From Limnephilus marmoratus (taxonomy: Eukaryota > Arthropoda > Insecta > Trichoptera > Limnephilidae): 64,000 nt of DNA. This document shows, piece after piece, positions 1-10,628 of this stretch. The stretch is from positions 14,148,710-14,212,709 of the forward strand of contig OU862910.1 of NCBI GenBank assembly GCA_917880885.1. The letters run 5' to 3'. The position numbers and the translations under genes were made by a program. Position 1 is the stretch's first letter. Each line of letters starts with the position of its first letter. The notes under the pieces are model-generated. The model was not told the DNA's origin, ran no database searches, and saw only the letters and a program-made list of their open reading frames with translations.

Positions 1-528
1 CAATATCAAATTCATAGTCACACTTTTGGGTGTGAGCAAACGTCGTTTAGAAGAAATCTTTGTCATAAATTTGCGGAGAAACCACTTTTCCGCTTCGGAG
101 TCAGGACAAAAGTGAAATACTGCACTTTCTCCAAAGAACAAAGTGTGAATTTACCGCTCTGTTAAAACTGTATTCATCTTGTGTCATGCAGACTTTATTT
201 CCCCGCAGTGAGGATTCCAATATTCCATAAAAAGAATCTTTTCAAATCCGTAAAATCGATACTCTTTCAATGCAACTTGTTTTTTTTTCAGTCTCGTTTC
301 GTGAGAAATATACTTTGAGCTTAAATTTGCAATACCAATCCGAGTATTTTTAAATGAAGTTTTAAAAGGAGAGGTAAAAATTATTAAAATCGTTTTATTA
401 ATATCTAACCACAGCACGAAAGCGTCATGTATACTTGTATACACTGGTATGATTTTAGATTTTCACGGCCAAAAATTTTATGGTTATTGTATACACTGTT
501 TTTTTTTTAAATGAGGATATATATAAAT
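1..528. other. Unassigned AT-rich stretch
   Basis: No coding region or RNA gene is recognisable. Around 449-485 there is a short stretch (ATTTTCACGGCCAAAA) that also begins the Penelope-like fragments near 18.47 kb and 47.09 kb, so a small remnant of that family may lie here. Confidence 0.4.
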
Positions 529-690
529 CATTGAAGAAGAAGATAACACCAATAATCTAAACGAAATTGTGAAAGAGACCAAGACAGAGAAAATAAAAAG
601 ATAACGGTCGCAACTGGGACACGAACCCAGGACCTCTCGTCTTCGGGACGAGCGCCTCTACCATTCGGCTACTGCCACCTTCTATCAACC
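529..690 (-). repeat. tRNA-derived SINE (family 3), minus strand
   Basis: Read on the minus strand, about 681-606 folds as a tRNA-like cloverleaf. It has an A-box-like segment (TAGCCGAATGG), an anticodon stem CTCGT/ACGAG and a perfect 5-bp T stem around the B box GGTTCGTGTCC. The loop would read CGA but has C at position 33 and no long variable arm, so it is not a working serine tRNA. A T-rich tail with TTTTTCTGTGT follows. The same head-plus-tail layout recurs at 1.25, 5.5, 15.7 and 50.4 kb, which supports a dispersed SINE. Confidence 0.7.
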
Positions 691-763
691 CTTCAATATT
701 TCTCATTCTCAATAATTAACAAAATTATGTTCGACTAATTTTTTCATATTCATATTTTTATTT

Positions 764-1030
764 CCATATAGTTGCGACCGTTATATTTTATTTTTCTGTG
801 TCTGGTTCTCTTTCATATTATCGTTTAGATTATTAGTGTTATCTTCTTCTTCAATTATATATTATCTTCTTCTTCAATTATATATTATCTTCTTCTTCAA
901 TTATATATTTTCATATTATCGTTTAGATTATTAGTGTTATCTTCTTCTTCAATTATATATTATATTGATGGGAATGACCTTCAAAGATTATAAAAAGAGA
1001 GTTGTTCTAATTAAAATTGAATATTCATTT
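764..1030 (+). repeat. Second family 3 SINE tail, inverted to the first
   Basis: The sequence from GTTGCGACCG onward is the reverse complement of 529-613, which makes about 85-bp inverted arms roughly 150 bp apart. It starts inside the tRNA-like head, so most of the head is missing. A 23-bp unit (TCTTCTTCTTC plus AATTATATATTA) is repeated three times at about 842-910 and once more near 942. The segment 965-1030 recurs at about 1470-1535, so a larger unit was duplicated. Confidence 0.6.
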
Positions 1031-1239
1031 AGACTTTTACAAAAAGGGCAATATGTGTTCTATATAAAAATAAAATCGGATATATTTATCCGAGACACTA
1101 TCTAGGTTACAAACCAGTTCTTAGAACGATTGTTTCCAATGAAAAAGATAGTTGCCTATAATATGGAAAAATATGTCGAAAATAATATTGTTAATTCTAA
1201 ATTTCGAATTGATAAATATGACGGTTTTATAGAAGGTAG

Positions 1240-1540
1240 CAGTAGCCAAATTTGTAAAGGCGCCCGTCCCGGTAAGACGAGAGGTTCTGGGTTTGCGTCC
1301 CATTGTGACCGTTATCTTTTTATTTTTCTGTGTTTCTTCTCTTTCACATTTTCGTTTAGATTATTAGTCATATTTTCTTCTTCAATGATATACAGCGCTC
1401 TTGAGGCGATTTTTCGCAAAAACAGCGCTATATAAGTTGTCCAAATTTATTATTATTATTATATTACATTGATGGGAATAACCTTCAAAAGTTATAAAAA
1501 GAGAGTCGTTCTAATAAAATTGAATATATATAAATATTTT
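1240..1540 (+). repeat. Family 3 SINE, plus strand, with hairpin tail
   Basis: A tRNA-like head at about 1245-1312 has the B-box-like GGGTTTGCGTCCC, followed by the family 3 tail (TTTTTATTTTTCTGTGT). At 1394-1470 a hairpin-forming end (AGCGCTCTTGAGGCGA...CGCAAAAACAGCGCT) is followed by (ATT)n. The same hairpin with (ATT)n occurs at 15.27 kb. GCGC hairpins before a short tandem repeat are common at LINE 3' ends, so this end may be borrowed from a LINE. Confidence 0.6.
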
Positions 1541-1739
1541 TCCTGGCCGGCAGAAAACTTTACATGCTATTTTTTATTAATTAAAATGTAGAGAACATTA
1601 ATGATATTATGTTTTTAGTGTACAAATTAAAATTTAGGTAGGTACTAATAAAACAAATATTCCCACGAAATTTTGTACAATTTATTTCTCTGGTCCAAAA
1701 GCGTGTGAAGCTTAAAACATTATTATCGACCGGCGAACA

Positions 1740-1965
1740 TTCAATATAATTATTTGTCTCTTGATTGAAAAGACGTTGCGGAGACACGTACGGTGTCCGG
1801 TCCCTCCCCCCACTGGGACGCGCCGGTTCCCCTCCCCCAGCATCCCCGACCGGTGTCACCCACCCCCTCCCCATCTTGCCAACCCTCCGCCGGCGATAGG
1901 AGATTCAAGTTATTAAAAAGAGATTTATAACTGCTCGCAGGGATGGCAATATAAATATTATTAAA
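1740..1965 (-). repeat. Possible C-rich repeat (family 4), minus strand
   Basis: The block at 1797-1905 is dominated by CCCTCCCCC-type runs. Its flanks resemble, on the minus strand, the AATGCCATTTAATAAAG and TTTCTCC flanks of the C-rich repeats at 11.8, 45.7 and 62.5 kb. The match is loose, so membership is tentative. No coding function is visible. Confidence 0.35.
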
Positions 1966-2142
1966 ATAAAACGTCAATTTTTTGCTCTATCCAGCTACCT
2001 TTTCTCAGATGAAACTTTCGCAATAAAGTGCTTTCCTTGTTTAGGAAGAAAACAATTTGATGTTTAGAAAGACATTCATATAATAGTTTAGGGCCTTTAT
2101 TAGTTTCAAAGAATTTTTAGTTGTAAGATTATCATTTATTTC

Positions 2143-2287
2143 AAATTAATAAAATACTTAGTTTTTAACACTTTTATTGTTTACAAAAACCAACAGTATT
2201 AATAAAACCCTGAAGAAGTGAGCTTTGCCCACAAAACATGTTGGTTTTTGTAAACAATAAAAGTGGTAAAAACTAAGTATTTTATTA
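2143..2287. repeat. Inverted repeat with Penelope-like hammerhead-type core
   Basis: Two near-perfect arms of about 49 bp (2143-2195 and 2239-2287) flank a short loop. Reading plus, CTGAAGA (2210-2216) is followed by a hairpin-forming GTG...CAC (2218-2232), then AAAAC (2233-2237) and ATGTTGG. This is the order of a hammerhead ribozyme core, with the first G of GAAAC changed. Hammerhead motifs are known in the pseudo-LTRs of Penelope-like retroelements. I read this as a decayed remnant; no reverse transcriptase lies beside it. Confidence 0.5.
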
Positions 2288-2596
2288 TTTTTAATTAAAA
2301 TGGTGCCACAAAATAAGTTTGCTGTGTTAGAAGAAGGTATTGTTTATTTCTCTTGACCCGTGTTGTTACTCGACGTATGTACATAAAAATAAGTTTAGTT
2401 TAAATCATTGTTATATTATATTTTCAAAGTTAGCGTTTAATTAAATAAGGAGCGTTTTTAGTAAAATGATTAGCTTTTCTAATATATTTTTTGATTTTAC
2501 ATTATTTGATTTTTCCCTATAAATAAATGATCAATATGTGGTTAATTATTTCTTTGTTAGTATTCCTTTTTACGTGCTTACTCGAATTTTATAATT

Positions 2597-3004
2597 TTTT
2601 TTACATTGGCTCTACACCTTAGCAGGCCCTGACGAAAATAATTTCTCTAGGGGCCTATGTCATCTTTGGGGATGCTGTGTGGAGGTTATTTTAAAAGAAA
2701 TGAAGAAGAGGAAGTGGGAAGAAAAAAGGTTTGAAGGGTATGGAGGCTGTGGGTCAGTTGATCCAAGAGTGATGGGCGTATGAATCCACTGCGGTTCAAG
2801 GCAATAGACCTGTTGAAGAGGCCAAATGATCTCCCTTAACCAATCTCTTCCTATCCAGCCAAACGATTCCGCCACCAAGACCCAGACAAACTTCACCCCA
2901 TGAATCCGGTCACCCCTACTAAGTCGCCAAACGCAACGAACCTTTGGGTGTTGGTTATCCAATAAATGGTTCCCGGGGCGGTGTTACCCATACCGGCCTC
3001 TTAA
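2597..3004 (-). repeat. SINE-like element, family 2, minus strand
   Basis: Near-full copy. On the minus strand it begins at about 3004 with a GC-rich head (GGCCGGTATGGG...) and ends at 2597 in a short A run. Copies share the 'CCAATAAA' and 'TTGGTTATCC' segments, a centre rich in purines on the plus strand, and a 3' end containing the reverse complement of GGCCCTGA...AATAATTT. The last ~100 bp match the 3' end of a Jockey-like LINE at 54.2-54.4 kb. I see no convincing pol III A and B boxes, so the head is of unknown origin. Confidence 0.6.
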
Positions 3005-3861
3005 ATATTTTTCTTTTAATCGTTTGGTGTAACACTATATATTTATGTACGCTTTTTAATTTGGTGTAACACTATATATTTATGTATGCATTTTAATAAA
3101 AGCTCTATAATATAATAAACTTTCTACCTAAAAGTTAATCAGAAAAGAGGTCTTAAGATCATGGGTTTATTCAATAATTAATTAATTTGGTTAAAGTTTA
3201 AATCAATGTTTCAAAAAGAATATGTAACACAATATTTGCTCCACTAAATGTTGTAATTTTAGTGCAAATTTATAATATATTCTATTTTTTTTATCTAACT
3301 GTTTTCTCCCCCTGAATCGGAAGTGGATCTACTTTGATTTTATTGTTTTGCTTATTTCCCGTCTTTTTATTCATTTCTCAACTTCGCGCGTCGTCGCACC
3401 GCTCACCGTGGCGCTAGTATCACTGGGCCGTTGTATCGTCACTCTGTTTAATGACTCGCGATGAGGCCTTTTCTTTTCCTTGTGGTTTCCTGCCCCCTCT
3501 TCCATCACCCTACCAACCACCTGCGCGAGGTGACTTTCTATGCGAGAAAACGAAGCACATACGAAATCTATTCTTTGAATATTATTATTTGAGATAATTT
3601 AAGATATTTATGAACTCTCTCGTTCCACGCATACAAAGTTTAGGTAACCAATATCATACTCGTGTATACAGAAGTAGCAGATATTTTAAAAGCACCGACA
3701 ATTTTACAAAAAAGCGCTTCACATGTTTTTTTAAACCTGTGAAAACGTTGTTAGTTTTATATTTGTTTTCTGTAGCTTCGTTGTAAATTTAAGTTGATTT
3801 GAATCAATTATTATTGTTTTGTACTCTTTTTTTATGAAAACCGTTGATCTGTGTATATAAA
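3005..3861. other. Unassigned stretch with a small tandem repeat
   Basis: A 37-bp unit (TTTGGTGTAACAC...TTTATGTA...) is present twice in tandem at 3023-3096. The rest, including the GC-richer piece at 3380-3530, shows no recognisable gene or repeat. Confidence 0.4.
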
Positions 3862-4226
3862 GGTCCTATATTTTTTATATGTATTCCTCACAAGAGTTCC
3901 AGCTGCTCCCGTATGGAGCCAGTGAGTCTATGGCATTCCCGATTGGTGTATGTTGTGAGGCTAAACGTAGTGGGTAAGAGAAAGGTGGGGAAGTACCTGG
4001 CTAATCAGATCTGGTCACCAAACATGGCTAACGCCATTTCAAGCAACATTTTAATTCTGAACGGTGGTCTTTCAACAGGGCTATCTTCCGCTCTGGAACG
4101 CGCCGCAAATATACTATACATTATTTTTAAATGAATTAATGGTGAAATAACAAAAACTATTCAAATAAATCCGGGATTCGATCCCGTGATCTTCGGATTG
4201 CGAGTCAAGAATCTTACCCCTAAACC
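3862..4226 (-). repeat. Full-length tRNA-derived SINE, family 1, minus strand
   Basis: On the minus strand the tRNA-like head lies at about 4222-4150, with A box TGGTTTAGGGGTAAG and B box GGGATCGAATCCC. An AT-rich linker follows, then a conserved body that includes TTGCGGC..TTCCAGAG, GACCACC..TTCAGAATT, GGTGACCAGATCTG, CCTCACAACATAC and CACTGGCTCC, ending near 3862. The plus-strand copy at 18.73-19.15 kb has the same parts and an A tail, which defines the orientation. Confidence 0.75.
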
Positions 4227-5494
4227 ACGACAAATTTAAAATTGAATAATAGTGAGTCCATTATCAATAAACAAAAAATATTATCTTGTTGTCCCACCTT
4301 AGACATGTTCCGTTTCACTTTTCCCGCTCCCTTTCATTCTATCTCTTTCCCCCAATCTTCACTAATCCCTAGTCACGCCCCCACCCCCACCACAAAACTT
4401 AGTAACACATTGTGCTCACTCACCGTTTTGTAGTGTCAAATTATTTATACGTTTGCCGTGAGGAAGGAACGGTCGGCGTAAATAAAATATATAATGGTTC
4501 TAACAAAGTTATTGTAGCATTTATTTATAATGGATGACCGCAAAGTTATGGCTACACTCAAAAGAATATAACTGAATGTTTAAATTTCTGCAGATAAATG
4601 TATTAAGTTTTTGTGTTAGTTTAAATGTTGAGTTTTCATAAGTTATACTTCAACACAAAACAGAGTCAAGCATTAATCTAAAAGTGGCCAATATCAAAAG
4701 TTGCCAGCGGAGTTGGAATTTATTCTTTGATATATTTGCAAACTGTTAATTAACGTTTTTTTTTTCTGTTTTCTTGCCACAATTTTCAGGTCAACTGTCT
4801 GGGTGAAATCAAGGTCAACAAAATAATTTCCAACTTAGCAACGCAAATCAAAAAATATCTTATTCCGTTCGTATATATCACCAACGCCCAATGCCCATTA
4901 CACACATAATTGAAACAAAATTCTCAGACAGGCAAACGAACAATTATAGCTCAATTTAATATTCAAGATTGGTTACTTTTTGTGAATCTGCAACTAATAA
5001 ATGTTCACATTCCTTGCCGTCAGAAACGTTTATTTCACTCCATCCAGAGTAAATCAAATTATAAATGTTTATCAATCAAAATCGAGCAAATGCTCCAGGA
5101 ATGTGAAATATCCAACGCAAGCGCTGAAAGTTTCGTAGAATTCTTATTATGAAACATATTTAATTTTTAGTTACATTATTAGTAATATCTAAAATTGATC
5201 AATATAGGTACCTGCCTATTCGATTGCACAAGCTTTTTAAATATTACGTACCATAATCAAACAAAAATATATATTTTAATACAATTTTATCATTTTGTTC
5301 GTATAGAAAGCTGCCTTAATGAACTTTTCAAAATTGCCACTTATTTGTCGTAAATAATATAGATAAAAAAATAATAAAACAACTTTGTCATTCATCTCCA
5401 TAAATCATCAAATAATCAATGGGGATTTTCTCCTAGGACCAAAATTTTAACTCAGAACTTTCGTTAAATGAAGACAATATTTGCGAAACTCAGT
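4227..5494. other. Unassigned AT-rich stretch
   Basis: Only short open frames without recognisable domains occur here, such as an 80-codon frame at 4910-5152 that resembles no family I know. No repeats matching elsewhere in the window were noticed. Confidence 0.35.
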
Positions 5495-5612
5495 CGAAAA
5501 TCTAAAAACAGAATAATCAGAAAAAGATACGGCCACATCTGAGACTTGGACCCAGGACCTTCTGCTTTCCGGGCCGCAACTCTACCAACTGAGCTATTGC
5601 GTCCCTATTCGT
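5495..5612 (-). repeat. Family 3-type tRNA-derived SINE, minus strand
   Basis: On the minus strand 5608-5530 has a clear A box (TAGCTCAGTTGGTAGAG) and B-box-like GGGTCCAAGTCTC. A tail follows with TTTTTCTGATTATTCTG, resembling the other family 3 tails. This head is closer to a canonical tRNA than the other copies, but the element continues into the SINE tail, so it is not a tRNA gene. Confidence 0.65.
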
Positions 5613-5635
5613 TTTCAGCTTTCAGCGGTCATTTT

Positions 5636-5830
5636 CAAAGATGCTCCGAGGAACTAGCGTCATTGATCCCTTCGGCACCGGTGCATAGTCGGTAAAGGCG
5701 CCAAACGCGTGCCCAACATATGTACATAGTTGGCATTTGTCACGTAAGAACGGGTCGCTTCTTTGACTCTTTTATCTGACAGCCTTCTCTAACCACCGTC
5801 ACCGTCAATTTCTTCAATACGTTTTTGAAG
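5636..5830 (+). pseudogene. Jockey-like LINE (E) C-terminal fragment
   Basis: Translated fragments read GRCSEELASLIPS-like at about 5640-5680, then HMYIVGICHVRTGRFFDSF-like at about 5715-5790, with shifts and stops. The first part matches the end of the fragment at 8.71-9.03 kb. The second matches the minus-strand fragment near 55.0 kb. These are the extreme C terminus of a non-LTR reverse transcriptase, downstream of the catalytic fingers and palm. It is a decayed, 5'-truncated copy. Confidence 0.55.
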
Positions 5831-6610
5831 TTTTTGAAATTATCCTTCCAGTTTTATCCTCGAGTTACTTTTATTTGATTCGTTGTTAGCTTAAACAAAC
5901 AGAATGCAGACGAGCCACTCAAGAAAGCATCCAATTCAAAGGGAAAACGAATCGTATTTTTCTAAGTAAAATACCGCTGAAGTATCCACGTTTTATGAAC
6001 AAAGTTCCGTAAAAAGCTGCCATAATATCTCCATTTCGACTTCAAATATTACCTCCCGCGCATGAAAACAATTCACATTATTACCCACATAAAATTCAAT
6101 TCATAAACCCTCAAGAAGGGAAACGTCAAAGCGTTATTACTAATTCAGAATCTGAAACAACATCAGTGAAATAATTAATGACTCGTTTTCAGTATTTCGG
6201 GATTTTATTTGGAGCAGATGTGACGGTGAATCTACGCGTCACAAAACTTGGAGAGCGTAAGACCAAAACCACGTCGTTGTGGAAATATATTCGGGCCAAA
6301 GAAAATATAGGAAAATACCTACGGAAACATTATGTATTGAAAACAGTTTGAAGTCCCGGCACTGCTCGATGCCGCTTGCTTGCAAAGATGAAATATTTTT
6401 AACAAGATTTTTCATGTCAATTGGTCACTCAAACATATCTTGAAGTTGATATTGATGACTTTAAACTATGCTATACTACCTCTTTCTTCATGTGCGGTAC
6501 GTTTCGGAGAGCCTTATAGTCTGCGTAATCAAAGCAGATAAGCTTTAGTTTTCTTGTTTTCATTTTCAGTCATATCAGTTTTATTTGCAGTTTTGGAATT
6601 TTACTATTAT
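5831..6610. other. Unassigned stretch
   Basis: No coding region, RNA gene or dispersed repeat was recognised. Confidence 0.35.
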
Positions 6611-6621
6611 TTTGCTGGTCA

Positions 6622-6995
6622 TAATGGTGGTTAGCAGTGCCATGCGGTCCGTAAAGGCTGAAAAGCTGTGTCTGCTCTACGAAAAACGAAACATACGGAA
6701 ATTAAAAGGTAGAACAAAAATCAGACAAATTACCGTTTTCCTTCTGCCAATTTAGTAAGGAATTTCTACGCTTATTTTTTAGTTAGTCACAACAATCAGC
6801 GAAAGAATAATGGTGGTTAGCAGTGCCATGCGGTCCGTAAAGGCTGAAAAGCTGTGTCTGCTCTATGAAAAATGAAACATACAGAAATTAAAAGGTAGAA
6901 CAAAAATAAGACAAAATTACCGTTTTTTTTTCTGCCAATTTAGTAAGGAACTTCTACGCTTATTTATTCAGTTAGTCACAACAATCAGCGAAAGA
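6622..6995 (+). repeat. 186-bp tandem duplication
   Basis: The unit that begins TAATGGTGGTTAGCAGTGCC starts at 6622 and again at 6808. The two copies are aligned over their whole length with only scattered substitutions and a few indels, which suggests a fairly recent duplication. Each unit can encode a short peptide starting MVVSSAMRSVKAEKLCLLYE, but the frame closes within about 45 codons and I do not recognise it. Confidence 0.8.
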
Positions 6996-7094
6996 AGATA
7001 ATAAAATGACCATTTTCAAATATTCAATGCAAAATAATTAACAGCCAAAGTTGAAAAACTTCACGCCGAAAATGCTCGCCAATGTGGATTGTAC

Positions 7095-7499
7095 CTACCC
7101 ACATTTAATAAGCAGGTGAATATTTAAAAACGCTCAGGATTCCATGGATAGCTAGACGCACAAATGTATGCATTTTGGAAGAGCTAGGCATCACCAAAAG
7201 GCAAAGATTTTCAACTATCTGCCCCATTTTTACGCATTTTAAGATACTTTGGACATATTGCTCGCCAAACTAAGGACTCCAACCTAGAAAAACTCATGGT
7301 CACTGGCAAAGTGGAAGACATAAGAAGCAAAGGAAGGACACCAATGTGCTGGAGTGACCAAGTATCACTGGCGTCCGGTACTCAGCTCTCCACGCAGTGC
7401 AAAACCGCGAGGAATGAAGGAACCTCGTCCACGATGGAAATCGGAGTAGTGGTCACGATCCTCAACAACGAGGAAGGAAGTAAGAAGGAAGTCAAATAA
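7095..7499 (+). pseudogene. LINE reverse transcriptase C-terminal fragment
   Basis: The translation includes ELGITKRQRFST, then RYFGHIARQTKDSNLEKLM, GKVEDIRSKGRTPMCWSDQV and a poorly conserved end to 7499. The GHIAR...GKVEG(K)R..GR(S/T)P..W.DQ block is typical of the C-terminal region of RTE/R4-type non-LTR retrotransposons. A frame change falls around 7230-7260. A second fragment covering part of the same end lies at 18.06-18.24 kb. Confidence 0.6.
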
Positions 7500-8099
7500 T
7501 TAAATCATTTATTTAATTCAATCTATTGAACGGTGCGTATTTCTTTGCCTAAATTAATAGCGACGATAGAATTCGAAAAAAAAAATAGCCTTCTTTAGGT
7601 AGGTACCAAATTTTTTATATCATACATACTTACCCATTTCTGCATCCTTCACAGTTCTAGGTTCCAAGAGTACCAGTAGTGCTTACACAGTATCCTCCAC
7701 TCCTGGTAAAGTGTAAAGTATTACTTTTCAACTTTATTTACTTAGGGGTTTAAAGCAGCCTCCGTCTGCGGCGGGAGGGTTTCAGTCTATATGGTACCTA
7801 CCTCTTTAGCTCCTAGAACGATTCTTCAACTGTGAAATATTCCATCCCCTCACGGCAAGAGCAAGCTACTTGGACTTGAAATAAATTTCTCATAGCGTGG
7901 TATGTCATACAGTGAACTTATCGCATTTTAAAAATAAATTGAAGAACATTATCATTTTATTGAGAACCTAGTTTTCCTAAAATATATTTTTATCTTAATT
8001 TTCACGAAGAAAGATATCATTGTATACTGATAACGTTAATTTCTAGGCTTTATAGATTAATTAAATATTAGTTATTTTGAGAATTTTTTTTTATTCTTG
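7500..8099. other. Unassigned stretch
   Basis: AT-rich with no recognisable gene or repeat. A GC-richer patch at about 7750-7800 has no coding signature. Confidence 0.35.
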
Positions 8100-8412
8100 T
8101 AGAGAGGAAGTTCTTTAAAGGAAAGGGGCATGAGCGATGAGTAGGAATCTGAGGTTCGTTTTGTGATGGAGATATGAATCCATCCCTCCCATTGTTGCAC
8201 GACATTGGGTCGAGAGAGTTCTGCTGGAGAGATCAAAGGGTCTGAAATAGATTAAATGGTTGGCAGACGCATCCGCCACCACGACCCAAACAAACCCCAC
8301 ACCAAGAACCCGGGCAACCCTGCTAAGTCACCAAACGTAGCAAACCACATGGGATGACCTACGGCAGAGGGATTGATTATCCAATAAATGGTGCCCAAGG
8401 CCTGTTTCCCAA
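8100..8412 (-). repeat. SINE-like family 2 copy, minus strand, tail missing
   Basis: It shares the head half of the family (CCGGGCAACCCTGCTAAGTC, CCAAACGTAGC, TTATCCAATAAATGG) with the copies at 2.6, 24.9, 26.7 and 61 kb. It lacks the LINE-like 3' end that would lie to its left on the plus strand. Confidence 0.6.
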
Positions 8413-8439
8413 GTCGAAATAGTTTGTGGAGATGAGTAT

Positions 8440-8712
8440 TTCTCTATTTATATACTCGTCTGGATTCATGTAAACCTATGTTTAAAAATCTGAATATTCT
8501 GTCAGTCAGAGACATACATAAAATGGAGTTATGCATGTTAGTGCGGTCATCTACAGTCAAGTTCCCACAGAAAAACTCAACACATAAATACGCTACAAGG
8601 TTCACAGAAAACTTATTAATACCAAAAGAAAACAAAACAATATTCCAAATAGGACCATATTACATGGCTGTTAAAGTATACAACAACCTTCTACATAGTA
8701 AACGCCACGTAA
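8440..8712 (+). pseudogene. LINE C-terminal domain fragment (B/C type)
   Basis: The translation LNILSVRDIHKMELCMLV ... NSTHKYATRFTENLLIPK ... GPYYMAVKVYNNLL matches the layout of the last domain of LINEs B and C (V.DVRQ.FI.K ... H.TR....LVVP ... GP..FN.LP). It is a short 5'-truncated fragment that runs directly into an unrelated LINE fragment at about 8713, so an apparently continuous 205-codon frame here is a chance fusion of two elements. Confidence 0.6.
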
Positions 8713-9035
8713 AGTTAGCCTCCCAAAAACTGGGCGTACTGTACAGGGCCCGCATATACTTTAATAGTACACAACTGCTAACCCTGTACAAATCACAAGT
8801 GCACCCCACGGTTGAATTTGGCAGCCACCTCTGGTCTGGAGCTCCAAAATACCCTCGACTCTGTGCAGAAACGGGCGGTCCGTTTGATAGATTCTCCCAT
8901 CTTAACAGACGGATTGCAATCTTTAGAGCACAGGCGTCGGGTGGGAATGCTATCCTTGTTCTACCGGTATTACAATGGAAGATGCTCCGAGGAACTAGCA
9001 TCATTGATCCCTTCTTACGACTATTTGTGAACAAT
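8713..9035 (+). pseudogene. Jockey-like LINE (E) reverse transcriptase fragment
   Basis: In-frame pieces read LGVLYRARIYFNSTQLLTLYK, VHPTVEFGSHLWSGAPKY, LDSVQKRAVRLIDSPILT and LQSLEHRRRVGMLSLFYRYY, then CSEELASLIPS. This is the thumb and connection region after the catalytic palm in Jockey-like reverse transcriptases. The frame changes around 8850, so it is broken. Related fragments are at 5.64 kb and 54.9-55.35 kb. Without the palm it cannot be active. Confidence 0.7.
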
Positions 9036-9195
9036 AATTTATTTTCTGTACATGTGTATCTATGTAATATTTTTGTTCCGTTTTACTATTTTTGAACAAT
9101 AATTTATTGTCTTTACAGGATGTCTGTATTACTTTTGTCCCTTTTTACTATTTCTGAACAACAATTTATTGTCTTTACAGGATGTTCGAATTATT
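9025..9195. repeat. 63-bp tandem repeat
   Basis: GAACAATAATTTATT recurs at about 9030, 9094 and 9157, with 'TTACAGGATGT' and 'TTTTTACTATTT' in the later copies. The period is about 63 bp with roughly 2.7 units. Confidence 0.65.
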
Positions 9196-9207
9196 TTTGT
9201 TACATTT

Positions 9208-9232
9208 TTTTGTTAGGTTAGGTTAGGTTTTA
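9208..9232 (+). repeat. Short TTAGG-type telomere-like repeat
   Basis: GTTAGGTTAGGTTAGG occurs once here, with shorter runs inside the MITEs at 11.13 kb and 53.28 kb. TTAGG is the common insect telomere unit. Three units is far too short to suggest a telomere and is more likely part of a MITE core or a repair scar. Confidence 0.6.
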
Positions 9233-9235
9233 GTA

Positions 9236-9779
9236 GATATTTTGTTGAGGGGTGTTTTGTCTCGGGTTGAAGACGCACGGAACCGAATTATGCAGTCGAT
9301 TCTTGACGGAATTCAATTATTGGTGTGAGTAGAACAACTGTTATGGAGTCTGTGAAAAATAAATAAGATTCTTACAAAGCTATCAAAACTGAATAACACT
9401 GTGTTACATTCCACTGTTATCTATAATATTAGTCACCAGATGAGGAATCTTTGATACTAACGCTGAAAAATTGGGGTGGATTTCTTAATATATGTTCGTA
9501 CAAACTTATCAACATTCATAACACTTTAGTGAAGTCTACCAAGCGGCGGGAAAACCCCAGCTCTCAGCTCTGAGGGGAGACACTTCTCTCAATATTTATT
9601 TACAACGTGGCTGCATCTCTCGGGGAGATTCATAAGGTGTTTGTTGCAATACAAAGTTGCACTTTTGGCTGTTATTGAAGATGTCATCTACACAATCTTG
9701 ACTTCAGAGTAAAGCATACCTTTTTATTAAGAGGGAATAACCAGACAAAACCGGAAATACGTAATTTTTAAATCATAAT
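9236..9779. other. Unassigned stretch
   Basis: No gene or repeat recognised. Confidence 0.35.
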
Positions 9780-10395
9780 GTTTATAAAACATGTGTTTTA
9801 AATTTTGAAAAAAATATCTTTATTTTTAGTTCAATAAGGTATTACCGTAGATCGTTGGCAGATTTGTTAAATTCTCAAACAATTTTTTTATGACACAACA
9901 CACGTTTCAAATCATATAATCATGCAGTATTATAAATAAATACATTAACTAGTAAACATATGTTTCAAAATTTTAATTTTATTTCAAATAAAATAATTTT
10001 AAAAACCGGAGCACGTATTTATGACGAAAATTTCTCTGTGTCGTCTATCTATTTACGGTCTTACAAATTAATATATTTTAGATTTTTTTGCACTTTTATT
10101 TTGCTTAGACATTATTGAAAAATTATAAATACTTACGGTCAAAAAATAATTATAAGGATATAATATTATTATTTTTTACATCACGTGTTTGAGCGTATTT
10201 GTTGCCAACTCGAAGCACCAATATTCGAAGCCATTACCCGTTTGAACACGGGAGCGATAATATTTGTCTGCGGCGCTCTTCTAAGCAATATTAGTCGAAA
10301 TCGTAAGACGACTAACAGGAAGGCATAGCGCTGCGTTCGACGAAATCGGAATTCTTGTTTGCTGGTCAATCGCTCCTAATGTTTATTTTTTTCAT
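9780..10395 (+). repeat. Dispersed repeat, family 6, plus strand
   Basis: This stretch matches the reverse complement of 46,765-47,600 over most of its length. Shared blocks include CGTTGGCAGATTTGTTAAATT, TTTCAAATCATATAATCATG, TTAGACATTATTGAAAAAT and TTCGACGAAAT...GCTGG. It has no reading frame of note and no clear terminal repeats, so I cannot assign a class. Confidence 0.6.
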
Positions 10396-10628
10396 TCATT
10401 GTACGCCCAGATGGCTTTTACATTGGGTACATAATTTTACTTTAAACAAGGTGATAAGTGATAACGTTTTTTAACGGTTAGATATTACGGAATAAATAAA
10501 AGCTTGCAAAAAATAATATCTTTCGTTACAATGGTTAACATTTGGTTAAAATTTAAAAAATATATGATAATTAAAAAATGAAATTATCAGAATTATTATG
10601 TTGACATAAAAATTGTTCGTATGTTTTA

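Noticed and set aside
606..681. tRNA-Ser(CGA) gene on the minus strand
   Set aside because: The cloverleaf is good, but position 33 is C, the long serine variable arm is missing and a SINE tail follows; several related copies exist.
5530..5608. Functional tRNA gene on the minus strand
   Set aside because: A and B boxes are good but the unit continues into the family 3 SINE tail and the acceptor ends do not pair cleanly.
8478..9095. One 205-codon protein
   Set aside because: The frame runs through two different LINE fragments joined at about 8,713, with the second partly out of frame.
9208..9232. Telomere or telomere-associated retrotransposon array
   Set aside because: Only three TTAGG units, in the interior of a repeat-rich region; no array.
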